DNA of 41,937 nucleotides, taken from contig NZ_NRRU01000047.1 in NCBI RefSeq assembly GCF_016583785.1, positions 1 through 41,937 of the forward strand, read 5' to 3'. The stretch is from Rubrivivax gelatinosus. GTDB lineage: Bacteria; Pseudomonadota; Gammaproteobacteria; Burkholderiales; Burkholderiaceae_C. Position numbers and translations under genes: made by a program. Positions 26,571 to 34,236 of this stretch are shown here, one piece after another (position 1 is the stretch's first letter; each line of letters begins with the position of its first letter). Below the pieces are notes generated by a model. That model was not told the DNA's origin. It was given only the letters and a program-made list of their open reading frames with translations, and did not search any database.

Positions 26571-27125
26571 ATGCCATCCGACGATATTGAACCGAGGTCG
26601 CGGCGTTTGCGCCGGCTTTGCCGCTTCGTGCGCGGCGCGGTGTTGCTGGCGGCCGTGGTGCTGCTCGCCTGGCCCTTGGTGCTGGCGGCCAGGCCGGAAC
26701 TGCTGGCGGAGATCGGGCGCCAATCGGCCGGGCTGCAGGAGCATCCGCTGACGCTGGACGCACGCGGCCAGGCGCTGGCGATCGCGGCGATGCTGCCGCC
26801 GACGGCCCTGGGCCTGCTGCTGTGCAGCCTGCTGTGGCGGCTATTCGGCGCCTACCAGCGCGGGCAGGCGCTGAGCGCCGGGGCGCAGCGTCGGCTGCAG
26901 CAGGTGGGCGCGACACTGCTCGCGCTGGCGCTGGTGCAGCCGCTGTCCGACGCCGCGCTGTCGGTGGCGCTGACGATAGGCAACCCGCCGGGCCAGCGCC
27001 TGCTGACGCTGGGCTTCGACAGCGGCGACTACCTGCTGGTCGTCGTCGCGGTGACGATCCTCGCAGTGGCCACCGCGATGCACGAGGCGGTACGTGCCGC
27101 CGAAGAGAACCGCGGCTTCGTCTGA
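26571..27125 (+). CDS. DUF2975 membrane protein
   Basis: 184 aa. Four membrane segments are evident (LLAAVVLLAWPLVLAA, AIAAMLPPTALGLLLCSLLWRLF, VGATLLALALVQPLSDAAL, YLLVVVAVTILAVATAMHEAV). The loop FGAYQRGQALSAGAQRRLQQVG between helices 2 and 3 and the C-terminal ...RAAEENRGFV are typical of DUF2975 proteins. These are nearly always followed by a small YozG-type HTH gene, as here 2 bp on. The function is unknown; the pair resembles a membrane protein with its own regulator. Confidence 0.85.
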   Translation: MPSDDIEPRSRRLRRLCRFVRGAVLLAAVVLLAWPLVLAARPELLAEIGRQSAGLQEHPLTLDARGQALAIAAMLPPTALGLLLCSLLWRLFGAYQRGQALSAGAQRRLQQVGATLLALALVQPLSDAALSVALTIGNPPGQRLLTLGFDSGDYLLVVVAVTILAVATAMHEAVRAAEENRGFV

Positions 27126-27127
27126 CG

Positions 27128-27355
27128 ATGGCGATCGTCGTGCACCTGGACCTGATGCTGGCGCGCCGCAAGATGCGCTCGCGCGAACTGGCCGAGCGCA
27201 TCGGCATCACCGAGGCCAACGTCTCGCTGCTCAAGAGCGGCAAGGTGCGCGGCGTGCGCTTCGAGACGCTGTCGCGCATCTGCGAGGTGCTCGAGTGCCA
27301 GCCCGGCGACCTGCTCGCCTGGGTACCGGGCGACGAGCCGGGCGGTGAAGACTGA
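27128..27355 (+). CDS. Small Cro/C1-type HTH regulator (YozG-like)
   Basis: 75 aa made almost only of one HTH_26/YozG-type domain: VHLDLMLARRKMRSRELAERIGITEANVSLLKSGKVRGVRFETLSRICEVLECQPGDLL (given here in outline; residues 6-64). It follows the DUF2975 gene by 2 bp and is likely to bind the palindrome ahead of that gene. The next gene begins inside its 3' end with an 11-bp overlap. Confidence 0.9.
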   Translation: MAIVVHLDLMLARRKMRSRELAERIGITEANVSLLKSGKVRGVRFETLSRICEVLECQPGDLLAWVPGDEPGGED

Positions 27356-27911
27356 GCGCCGCGCCGCCGCGGCGGCGGTGCTCGCGGCGCACGCGCTGCT
27401 GCTGGCCGGCCTGGCGAGCCTGCTGCCGCCGCGGGAGCGTCAAGTCGCCGCACCGGCTTCGGTCAGCTGGTTGCGCCTGCTGACGGACAGCCCGAAGCCG
27501 CAGCCGGACGCGCCGCCGGGACGCGAGCGCCCGCGTTTGCCCGCGGCGCCGGCGCGCAGCGCCCAACTCGCGCTGCAGGCGCCGGCTGCCGCCGCCCTGC
27601 CCTCGGCCGCCACGCCGGCAGCCGAGCCTGCGGCACCGGCGCCGCTGCTGCTGACGCTGCCGCGTGGCGGCGCGGCCCGTGTCGAACGTTCGCCGGCGCT
27701 GGACGATGCGCGTGCCAACACCCCACGCCCGAACCTGGAGACACGCATCGCGAAGACGCTGGAGAAGGACTGGACCGAGGAACTGCTGCCCGACGGTAGC
27801 CGGCGCTACCGCCGCGGCACCGACTGCGTCGTCGTCAAGGACTCGCGCATCGCCGTGCTCGACCCGTTCAGCCTGGTGGCGCGCAACGCCCGCATGGCTG
27901 GCTATTGCTGA
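27345..27911 (+). CDS. Uncharacterised anchored periplasmic protein
   Basis: 188 aa from GTG 27345, overlapping the HTH gene by 11 bp; AAGACTGAG-type start context is weak. I do not recognise a named family. It has an N-terminal membrane anchor (AAAAVLAAHALLLAGLASLL), a Pro/Ala-rich linker of about 80 residues reminiscent of TonB-like periplasmic spans, and a compact C-terminal part rich in charged residues (ETRIAKTLEKDWTEELLPDG, YRRGTDCVVVKDSRIAVLDPF, ARMAGYC) with two cysteines that could pair. The coding bias is good and the C-terminal part looks conserved in style. Its end overlaps the convergent acyl-CoA synthetase end by 10 bp. Confidence 0.7.
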   Translation: MKTERRAAAAAVLAAHALLLAGLASLLPPRERQVAAPASVSWLRLLTDSPKPQPDAPPGRERPRLPAAPARSAQLALQAPAAAALPSAATPAAEPAAPAPLLLTLPRGGAARVERSPALDDARANTPRPNLETRIAKTLEKDWTEELLPDGSRRYRRGTDCVVVKDSRIAVLDPFSLVARNARMAGYC

Positions 27912-29620
27912 AGCCGGGCGCGCGCCCGATCCTCCTCCTGCAGCCGCAGCACGCGGCGCTGCAGCTTGCCGGTGGTCGTCATCGGCAGCGCCTCGATGAA
28001 CTCGATCTCCTTCGGGTACTCGTAGGGCGCCAGGCGCGCGCGCACGTGCTGCTGCAGCTCGCCCACGAGTGCCTCGTCGCCCTGCACGCCCGCGGCCAGC
28101 ACGACGTAGGCCTTGACCACGGCGCCGCGTTCGGCGTCGGGCTTGGGCACGACGGCGGCGTTGGCCACCGCCGGGTGCTTGACCAGGCAGTTCTCGATCT
28201 CGCTCGGGCCGATGCGGTAGCCGGCGGCCTTGAAGACGTCGTCGCTGCGGCCCTGGTACCAGAGGTAGCCGTCGGCATCCATGACCGCGGTGTCGCCGCT
28301 GCGGCACCAGCTCGCGGCCGGGTCGCCGGTGTACTTGGCGCGTGTGGCAGCCTCGTTGCGCCAGTAGCCGAGGAAGAAGACCGGGTCCGGGTCGCCGTGG
28401 CGGTCCAGCCGGTGCAGCGCGACGTCGCCGGGCACGCCGGGCGCGCATTCGCGGCCTTCGTCGTCGAGCACGGCGATGCGGTGGCCGGGGTAGGCGCGGC
28501 CCATGCTGCCAGGCCGCGCCGGCCAGCCCGGCACGACGCGGCCGTCGGCGTCGACGCTGAGCGCGCAGTTGCCGACGATGTAGTTCATCTCGGTCTGACC
28601 GAACATCTCGTTGACCGGCACGCCCAGCGCGTCGCGGCACCAGCCGAAGACGGCGTCGCCGACGGCTTCGCCGGCGCTCATCAGCGCCTGCAGCTTCAGC
28701 TCGTAACGCGAGCGCGGCTCGGGCACCGCTTTCATCATCGCCTTGAGCGCCGTCGGGAACAGAAAGCTGTGCGTGACGCCGTGGCGCTGCATCAGCTCGA
28801 AGGCACGCTCGGGCTGGAAGCGGCCGCGAAAGCCGACGATCTCGCGGCCGAAGTACAGCGTCGGCAGCAGCGCGTCCATCAGGCCGCCGGTCCAGGCCCA
28901 GTCGGCCGGGCTCCAGAACACCGCGTCGCCGGCGAAGCCGTTCTGGCTGCAGACGAAACCCGGCAGGTTGCCCAGCAGCGCCCGGTGCGGGATCAGCGCG
29001 CCCTTGGGCGGGCCGGTGGTGCCGCTGGTGTAGATCAGCAGCGCCGCGTCGTCGGCTGTGGTGTCCACCGGCGCGAAACCTGGCAGGCCGTCGGCCAGCA
29101 GCGCGCGCCAGCCGAGATCGGCGGCGCTTTCGGCCGCGCCGACACCGACGATCAGCGCCAGCGCCGGGCAGTCGCCGCGCAGTGCCAGCAGCTGCGCGAT
29201 CGTGGCGTCGTCGGCGACGGCGGCGACGGCGCCGCTGTCGGCCAGGCGCCAGACCAGCGCCTCGGGCCCGAACAGCACCGACAGCGGCATCGCCACCGCG
29301 CCCAGCATCGCGCAGCCCATCAGCGCGACCGCGGTCTCGGGCCGCTGCGCCAGCACGATGGCGACACGCTCGCCACGCTGCACGCCGCGACGCGCCAGCG
29401 CGGCGGCGAAAGCACGCGCCTGGGCGTCGAGCCCGGCATAGCTCAGGCGGCCGGATGCGCCGGCCTCGTCCTCCCAGCGGATCGCGTTGCGGCCGCTCGC
29501 CGCCCAGCGCGTGCAGCAGGCGTGGGCGAGGTTGAAGTCGGGCGGTACCTGCCAGCGCCAGGCCTGGTGCAGTTGTTCGTGGGCGTCGCGGCCATCGTTG
29601 CCGCCGGGGTCGGTTTGCAT
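27902..29620 (-). CDS. AMP-forming acyl-CoA synthetase
   Basis: 572 aa adenylate-forming enzyme (ANL superfamily) that activates a carboxylic acid to its CoA thioester. Motifs are the P-loop YTSGTTGPPKGALIPH, the A5 region NEMFGQTEMNY, the hinge GRSDDVFKAAGYRIGPSEIE and catalytic Lys552 in TTGKLQRRVLR. Overall it resembles medium-chain and branched-acid acyl-CoA synthetases more than Acs or long-chain FadD, but the acid cannot be named. It is divergent from the HD-GYP-like gene. Confidence 0.92.
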   Translation of the reverse strand: MQTDPGGNDGRDAHEQLHQAWRWQVPPDFNLAHACCTRWAASGRNAIRWEDEAGASGRLSYAGLDAQARAFAAALARRGVQRGERVAIVLAQRPETAVALMGCAMLGAVAMPLSVLFGPEALVWRLADSGAVAAVADDATIAQLLALRGDCPALALIVGVGAAESAADLGWRALLADGLPGFAPVDTTADDAALLIYTSGTTGPPKGALIPHRALLGNLPGFVCSQNGFAGDAVFWSPADWAWTGGLMDALLPTLYFGREIVGFRGRFQPERAFELMQRHGVTHSFLFPTALKAMMKAVPEPRSRYELKLQALMSAGEAVGDAVFGWCRDALGVPVNEMFGQTEMNYIVGNCALSVDADGRVVPGWPARPGSMGRAYPGHRIAVLDDEGRECAPGVPGDVALHRLDRHGDPDPVFFLGYWRNEAATRAKYTGDPAASWCRSGDTAVMDADGYLWYQGRSDDVFKAAGYRIGPSEIENCLVKHPAVANAAVVPKPDAERGAVVKAYVVLAAGVQGDEALVGELQQHVRARLAPYEYPKEIEFIEALPMTTTGKLQRRVLRLQEEDRARARLQQ

Positions 29621-29701
29621 CGTCCCAGCTTATGGGCAGGTGCTGCGCTCGTGCACCGGGGGCTTCACCGAGACCGTCAAGTTCCGCCGCCAGGCGCCGA
29701 A

Positions 29702-30880
29702 ATGACTGCGGTGCAGGCAGCAGCACTGGTGCCGCTGCCGACGTCGAAGACAGGGCCCATGTCCTACACCGCGCTTTCCGCCGTCGCCCATCGCATCCAG
29801 GTCGGTCAACCGTTGCCGTTCAACGTGCGCAACGCCGACCGCACGCTGCTGCTCGCCCGCGGCCACCGCGTCGCCGACGCCGGGCAGCTGCAGGCGCTGA
29901 TGGACCGCGGCGCGCTCGTCGACCTGTCCGAACTGCTGGGCGAGCGTGAACGCCTGGGCCAGCTCGCACGCGAGCAGCTGCCGGGCCTGTGGCGCGAGGG
30001 CCTGGGCCGCGTCGCCGACGCGCTGCAGCGGGCGCCGCAGGAGGGCCTGGACGAGGCGCTGACCGAAGCCAGCCAGCCGGTGCTGGCGCTGATCGAACGC
30101 GACCCCGACCTGGCGATCTTCCAGGTGCTGCGCCAGGAAGGCGGCGAACGGGCCGCCTACGGCGTGCGGCGCTCGTTCGGCGCCGCCATCGCCGCCTACC
30201 TCGTCGCGCGGCGCCTGTGCTGGGACGGCGACACGCTGGAACGTGTGTTCAAGGCCGGGCTGACGATGAACCTGGCGATGCTCGAGCTGCAAGGCGAACT
30301 CGCCGAGCAGCGCGGGCCGATGACGCCGGCGCAGTACGCCACCGTGCTGCGCCATCCCAGGCGCGGGCGCGAGATGCTCGAGCTCGCCGGCATAGACGAC
30401 CGCGACTGGCTGCTCGCCGTCGAGCGCCACCACGAGGTCGAGGACGGCAGCGGCTACCCGACCGGCACCAGCGAGGTCGGCGAGATCGCCTCGCTGCTGC
30501 GGCGCGTCGACACCTACACCGCCAAGCTGGCGGCACGCGGCCACCGCGCCGCGCTCGCCGCCGACGTCGCCGGGCGCCAGATGTTCATGCAGGACCCCGG
30601 CCACCCGATGACCGCGGCGCTGATCAAGGAGTTCGGCATCTACCCGCCGGGCTGCTTCGTGCGCCTGGTGTCGGGCGCGCTGGGCGTCGTCGTCGGCCGC
30701 GGGCCGACCGTGGCCTGCCCCATCGTCGCCTGCCTGATCGGCCCCGGCGGCCGGCCGCTGCCGGCACCGCTGCGTGTGGACACCTCGGAGCACCGGCACA
30801 CGGTCTCGGGTGTCGTCGGCGACCACGCCTTCGGCCGCGAGTTCACGGCCGGCGAGCTGATGCAGCTGGCGCTGGCCTGA
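29702..30880 (+). CDS. Degenerate HD-GYP-like protein
   Basis: 392 aa from ATG 29702; an in-frame ATG at 29759 (MSYTALSAVAHRIQVGQPLPF) fits the conserved N-terminus better and may be the true start. The N-terminal part resembles the domain found ahead of HD-GYP modules (NVRNADRTLLLARGHRV). The C-terminal half has RHHEVEDGSGYPTG, the typical HHExxDGSGYP stretch, and a later DTYTAK at the place of the usual D-x-Y-[DS]-A. The metal-binding HD pair itself (normally LLHDIGK) is replaced by GLTMNLAMLELQG, so c-di-GMP hydrolysis is unlikely. It may bind a nucleotide or act as a scaffold. No GGDEF partner is in the window. Confidence 0.8.
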   Translation: MTAVQAAALVPLPTSKTGPMSYTALSAVAHRIQVGQPLPFNVRNADRTLLLARGHRVADAGQLQALMDRGALVDLSELLGERERLGQLAREQLPGLWREGLGRVADALQRAPQEGLDEALTEASQPVLALIERDPDLAIFQVLRQEGGERAAYGVRRSFGAAIAAYLVARRLCWDGDTLERVFKAGLTMNLAMLELQGELAEQRGPMTPAQYATVLRHPRRGREMLELAGIDDRDWLLAVERHHEVEDGSGYPTGTSEVGEIASLLRRVDTYTAKLAARGHRAALAADVAGRQMFMQDPGHPMTAALIKEFGIYPPGCFVRLVSGALGVVVGRGPTVACPIVACLIGPGGRPLPAPLRVDTSEHRHTVSGVVGDHAFGREFTAGELMQLALA

Positions 30881-31369
30881 TCAGCGCGCGAACCGCGCCA
30901 GCGCCTCGCCGCTGACGCGGCAGATGCGCCAGTCGGGCAGCACGCTCGCGCCCATGCGGCGGTAAAAGCCGATCGCGGCCTCGTTCCAGTCGAGCACGCT
31001 CCACTCGAAACGGCCGCAGCCGCGTTCGACCGCGAGCGCGCCCAGGTGTTCCAGCAGCGCCTGGCCGACGCCATGGCCGCGCCAGGCCGGCTGCACGTAC
31101 AGGTCTTCCAGGTAGAGCCCGGGTTTGGCGAGGAAGGTCGAGAAGTTGGTGAAGAAAAGCGCGAAGCCGATCACCACGCCCTCGGCTTCGGCGACGACGG
31201 CCTCGGCGACCGGGCGCGCGCCGAACAGCTGCGGCTCCAGCGCCGCGGGCGTGGCTTCGCAGACGTGGGAGAGCTGCTCGAACGCGGCCAGCTCGTGGAT
31301 CAGGCCGGCGATGGCCAGCAGGTCGCGGCGTTCGGCCGCGCGCAAGGCGTACGGGGCGGGCGTGGTCAT
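30881..31369 (-). CDS. GNAT-family N-acetyltransferase
   Basis: 162 aa, complete GNAT fold. It has an N-terminal RAAERRDLLAIAGLIHELAAFEQL, the central strand GLYLEDLYVQPAWRGHGVGQALL with the acetyl-CoA pyrophosphate loop (R-G-H-G-V-G), and the C-terminal WNEAAIGFYRRMGA. The pattern is that of the spermine/spermidine acetyltransferase-like (diamine) branch. The substrate is not certain. Start taken at 31369; ATG 31378 would add three residues. Divergent from the alpha/beta hydrolase at 31430, 60 bp away. Confidence 0.9.
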   Translation of the reverse strand: MTTPAPYALRAAERRDLLAIAGLIHELAAFEQLSHVCEATPAALEPQLFGARPVAEAVVAEAEGVVIGFALFFTNFSTFLAKPGLYLEDLYVQPAWRGHGVGQALLEHLGALAVERGCGRFEWSVLDWNEAAIGFYRRMGASVLPDWRICRVSGEALARFAR

Positions 31370-31429
31370 GGGGGGCATTGTCTCGTGCCGGACAAGCAGA
31401 CCCGGCCGCCGCCGCCTAGCATCGGGGGC

Positions 31430-32350
31430 ATGAACGCCGCCGTATACCGCCCCCGCCGCCCCGCGCAGCACGAGTTCGTCGCCCTTCGCGGCCTGCGCTA
31501 CCACGTGCGCCGCTGGGGCGACAGCGCGCCCGAAGGCACGCGCCCGCTGGTGATGCTGCACGGCTGGATGGATTGCGGCGCCTCGTTCCAGTTCGTCGTC
31601 GACGCGCTCGCCGAGGCCGAGGGCCGGCAGCGCCTGGTGCTGGCGCCCGACTGGCGCGGTTTCGGCCTGACCGAGGTGCCCGCGGCCGACAGCTACTGGT
31701 TCCCGGACTACCTGGCCGACCTGGACGCGCTGCTGGACACGCTGGCGCCCGACGGCGCCGTCGACCTGCTGGGCCACAGCATGGGCGGCAACATCGTCAT
31801 GGCCTACGCCGGCGTGCGCCCGCAACGTGTGCGCCGCATCGTCAACGTCGAGGGTTACGGCCTGCCGGCGACCACGCCCGAGGAGGCGCCGGCGCGCCTG
31901 GCGCAGTGGCTGGACGAGCTGAAGACGCCGCAGCGGCTGCGCGACTACGCCGGTCTGGCCGAAGTGGCGCAGCGGCTGATGAAGAACAACCCGCTGCTGC
32001 CGCCGGACAAGGCGGCCTGGCTGGCGGGGCACTGGTCGGTGCCGATCGGCGATGGCCGCCGGCGGCTGCTCGCCGACCCGGCGCACAAACGCGTCAACCC
32101 GGTGCTCTACCGGCGCGACGAGGCCGTCGCCACCTGGCGCCAGGTCGCCGCGCCGCTGCTCTTCGTCGAAGGCGACCGCGGCGAGTTCGAGACCTGGTGG
32201 GGCCACCGCTACGCACGCTCCGACTTCGAGGCCCGGCTGGCGGTGGTGGCGCAGTGCGAACGCGAGCGGCTCGCGCCCTGCGGCCACATGGTGCACCACG
32301 ACCAGCCCGAGGCGCTGGCGCGGCGGCTGGCGGCTTTCCTCGCGGCCTGA
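31430..32350 (+). CDS. Alpha/beta hydrolase
   Basis: 306 aa, single-domain alpha/beta hydrolase without signal peptide, hence cytoplasmic. The oxyanion region is VMLHGWMDCGASF, the nucleophile elbow DLLGHSMGGNIVM, the acid is probably in LFVEGDRGEF, and the catalytic His is in APCGHMVHHDQPEAL. The general build is that of epoxide hydrolase/haloperoxidase-like esterases; no specific substrate can be inferred. It is followed after 107 bp by prfB on the same strand. Confidence 0.9.
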   Translation: MNAAVYRPRRPAQHEFVALRGLRYHVRRWGDSAPEGTRPLVMLHGWMDCGASFQFVVDALAEAEGRQRLVLAPDWRGFGLTEVPAADSYWFPDYLADLDALLDTLAPDGAVDLLGHSMGGNIVMAYAGVRPQRVRRIVNVEGYGLPATTPEEAPARLAQWLDELKTPQRLRDYAGLAEVAQRLMKNNPLLPPDKAAWLAGHWSVPIGDGRRRLLADPAHKRVNPVLYRRDEAVATWRQVAAPLLFVEGDRGEFETWWGHRYARSDFEARLAVVAQCERERLAPCGHMVHHDQPEALARRLAAFLAA

Positions 32351-32457
32351 GCCGCGGCGCGCGGCCGGCACGGCGGCGCGGACAATCCACGGACACGCGG
32401 CGCATGCATGAGAAAATGCGCGTTTTCGCCCACGCGGCGTCGAGACCAGGCCCACAC

Positions 32458-33562
32458 ATGGACATCGAACACATCAACTCGATCGGCACGCTGCTCGCCG
32501 ACCTGAGCGCCCGCACCGAGCAGCTCCGGGGGTATCTTTGACTACGACCGCAAAGCGCTGCGGCTGAACGAAGTCAATGCCGCGCTGGAGAATCCCAGCG
32601 TCTGGAACGAACCCAAGCGCGCCCAGGAACTGGGGCGCGAGAAGAAGTCGCTCGAGGACGTGGTCGGCACCATCGACCACCTCGCGCGCAACCTCGCCGA
32701 CAACCTCGAACTCTTCGAGATGTCCAAGGCCGACGAGGACTTCGACGGCATCGCCGCGATCGAGGCCGAAGCACACGTGCTGCGCGAGACCGTCGAGCGG
32801 CTCGAGTTCCGCCGCATGTTCAGCAACCCGGCCGACCCGGGCAACTGCTTCGTCGACATCCAGGCCGGCGCCGGTGGCACCGAGGCCTGCGACTGGGCGA
32901 ACATGCTGCTGCGCCAGTACCTGAAGTACTGCGAGAAGAAGGGCTTCAAGGCCGAGGTCATGGAAGAGACCGAGGGCGACGTCGCCGGCATCCGCAGCGC
33001 GACGCTGAAGATCGAGGGCGACTACGCCTTCGGCCATCTGCGCACCGAGACCGGCGTGCACCGCCTGGTGCGCAAGAGCCCGTTCGACTCCTCGGGCGGG
33101 CGCCACACCAGCTTCGCCAGCCTCTTCGTCTACCCCGAGGTCGACGACTCGATCGAGATCGACATCAACCCGGCCGACGTGCGCACCGACACCTTCCGCG
33201 CCTCGGGCGCGGGCGGCCAGCACATCAACAAGACCGACTCGGCGGTGCGCCTGACGCACATCCCGACCGGCATCGTCGTGCAGTGCCAGAACGACCGTTC
33301 GCAGCACCGCAACCGCGACGAGGCCTGGCAGATGCTGCGCAGCCGGCTCTACGAGCACGAGATGCGCAAGCAGATGGAAGCGCAGCAGAAGCTCGAGGAC
33401 AGCAAGACCGACGTCGGCTGGGGTCACCAGATCCGCAGCTACGTGCTCGACCAGAGCCGCATCAAGGACCTGCGCACCGGCGTCGAGATCAGCAACACGC
33501 AGAAGGTCCTCGACGGCGACCTCGATCCGTTCATCGAGGCCAGCCTGAAGCAAGGCCTGTGA
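32458..33562 (+). CDS. prfB: Peptide chain release factor 2 (programmed +1 frameshift)
   Basis: RF2 frees the finished protein at UGA and UAA stops. The gene is read as 32458-32538 joined to 32540-33562, giving 367 aa. The first frame gives 27 residues ([10 protein letters not shown]...RGYL) and then meets an in-frame TGA; shifting +1 over one T restores the rest. RF2 signatures are the stop-recognition SPF tripeptide ([16 protein letters not shown]) and the peptidyl-hydrolysis GGQ ([17 protein letters not shown]). The stop overlaps the start of the HAD gene (33562), beginning a four-gene overlapping chain. The frameshift makes the amount of RF2 regulate its own synthesis. Confidence 0.97.
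32528..32542 (+). promoter_or_regulatory. prfB +1 recoding site
   Basis: GGGGG-TAT-CTT-TGA-C: an internal Shine-Dalgarno-like G-run (32528-32532) three bases before the slippery CTT (32536-32538) and the TGA stop (32539-32541) followed by C. This is the same arrangement as in E. coli prfB. When RF2 is scarce the ribosome pauses at TGA, slips to TTT and continues with GAC. Confidence 0.95.
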
Positions 33563-34236
33563 TGGCGCGCCCGGCCGCCCTGCTCTTCGACCTGGACGGC
33601 ACGCTGATCGACAGCATGCCGATCCACCACGAGGCCTGGCGGCGCTGGCACGCCGAACTCGGCCTGCCCTTCGACGACGGCGGCTTCTTCGTCGCCACCG
33701 CCGGACGCGTCAATGACGAGATCCTGCGCGAGCTGTTCCCGGCCATGCCCGACGCCGAGCGCGCCCGCCTGGCCGAGCGCAAGGAAGCGCTGTACCGCGA
33801 AGCCGCGGCCGGCACGCTGGCGCTGGTGCCGGGCGCGCGCGAACTGCTGGTCGCGGCACGCGCCGCGGGCTTCAAGCTCGCGGTCTGCACCGCCTCGCCG
33901 CTGGCCAACGTGCAGGTGGCGTTCGAGCGCTTCGCGCTGGACAGCCTCGTCGACACGCTCACCAGCCCGGCCGACGGGCTGCGTGGCAAGCCGCACCCGG
34001 ACATCTTTCTCGAAGCCGCGCGGCGCCTGGGCGTTGCCGCGGACGACTGCCTCGTCTTCGAGGACGCCCCGCTGGGTGTCGAAGCAGCAGGCCGCGCCGG
34101 CATGGACGCCGTCGCGCTGACCACCACCCTGCCGGCGAGCGCGTTCGCCGGCTACCCCAATCTCCGAGCCGCGATCCCCGATTTCGCCGGTTTCGACCCG
34201 ACCACACTTACCCCGCGAGAAACCCGCCATGCGTGA
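33562..34236 (+). CDS. HAD-superfamily phosphatase (beta-phosphoglucomutase-like)
   Basis: 224 aa. HAD motifs in order: motif I LLFDLDGTLIDSMP (nucleophile and acid/base Asp pair), a helical cap, motif II LAVCTASPLANVQ, motif III Lys in GLRGKPHPDIFLEAARRLG, motif IV VFEDAPLGVEAAGRAGM. This is the cap-C1 group of sugar-phosphate phosphatases/phosphoglucomutases and phosphoglycolate-like enzymes; the precise substrate is not readable. ATG overlaps the prfB stop by 1 bp, and its last 8 bp overlap the pepN start, so expression is coupled. Confidence 0.9.
   Translation: MARPAALLFDLDGTLIDSMPIHHEAWRRWHAELGLPFDDGGFFVATAGRVNDEILRELFPAMPDAERARLAERKEALYREAAAGTLALVPGARELLVAARAAGFKLAVCTASPLANVQVAFERFALDSLVDTLTSPADGLRGKPHPDIFLEAARRLGVAADDCLVFEDAPLGVEAAGRAGMDAVALTTTLPASAFAGYPNLRAAIPDFAGFDPTTLTPRETRHA

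Noticed and set aside
27905..29700. Long plus-strand frame ahead of the HD-GYP-like gene
   Set aside because: Lies antisense to the acyl-CoA synthetase with no recognisable domain; only the part after 29702 is real.
32458..32541. prfB as a pseudogene because of an in-frame TGA at codon 28
   Set aside because: The TGA is part of the known programmed frameshift signal; the rest of the protein is intact in the +1 frame.
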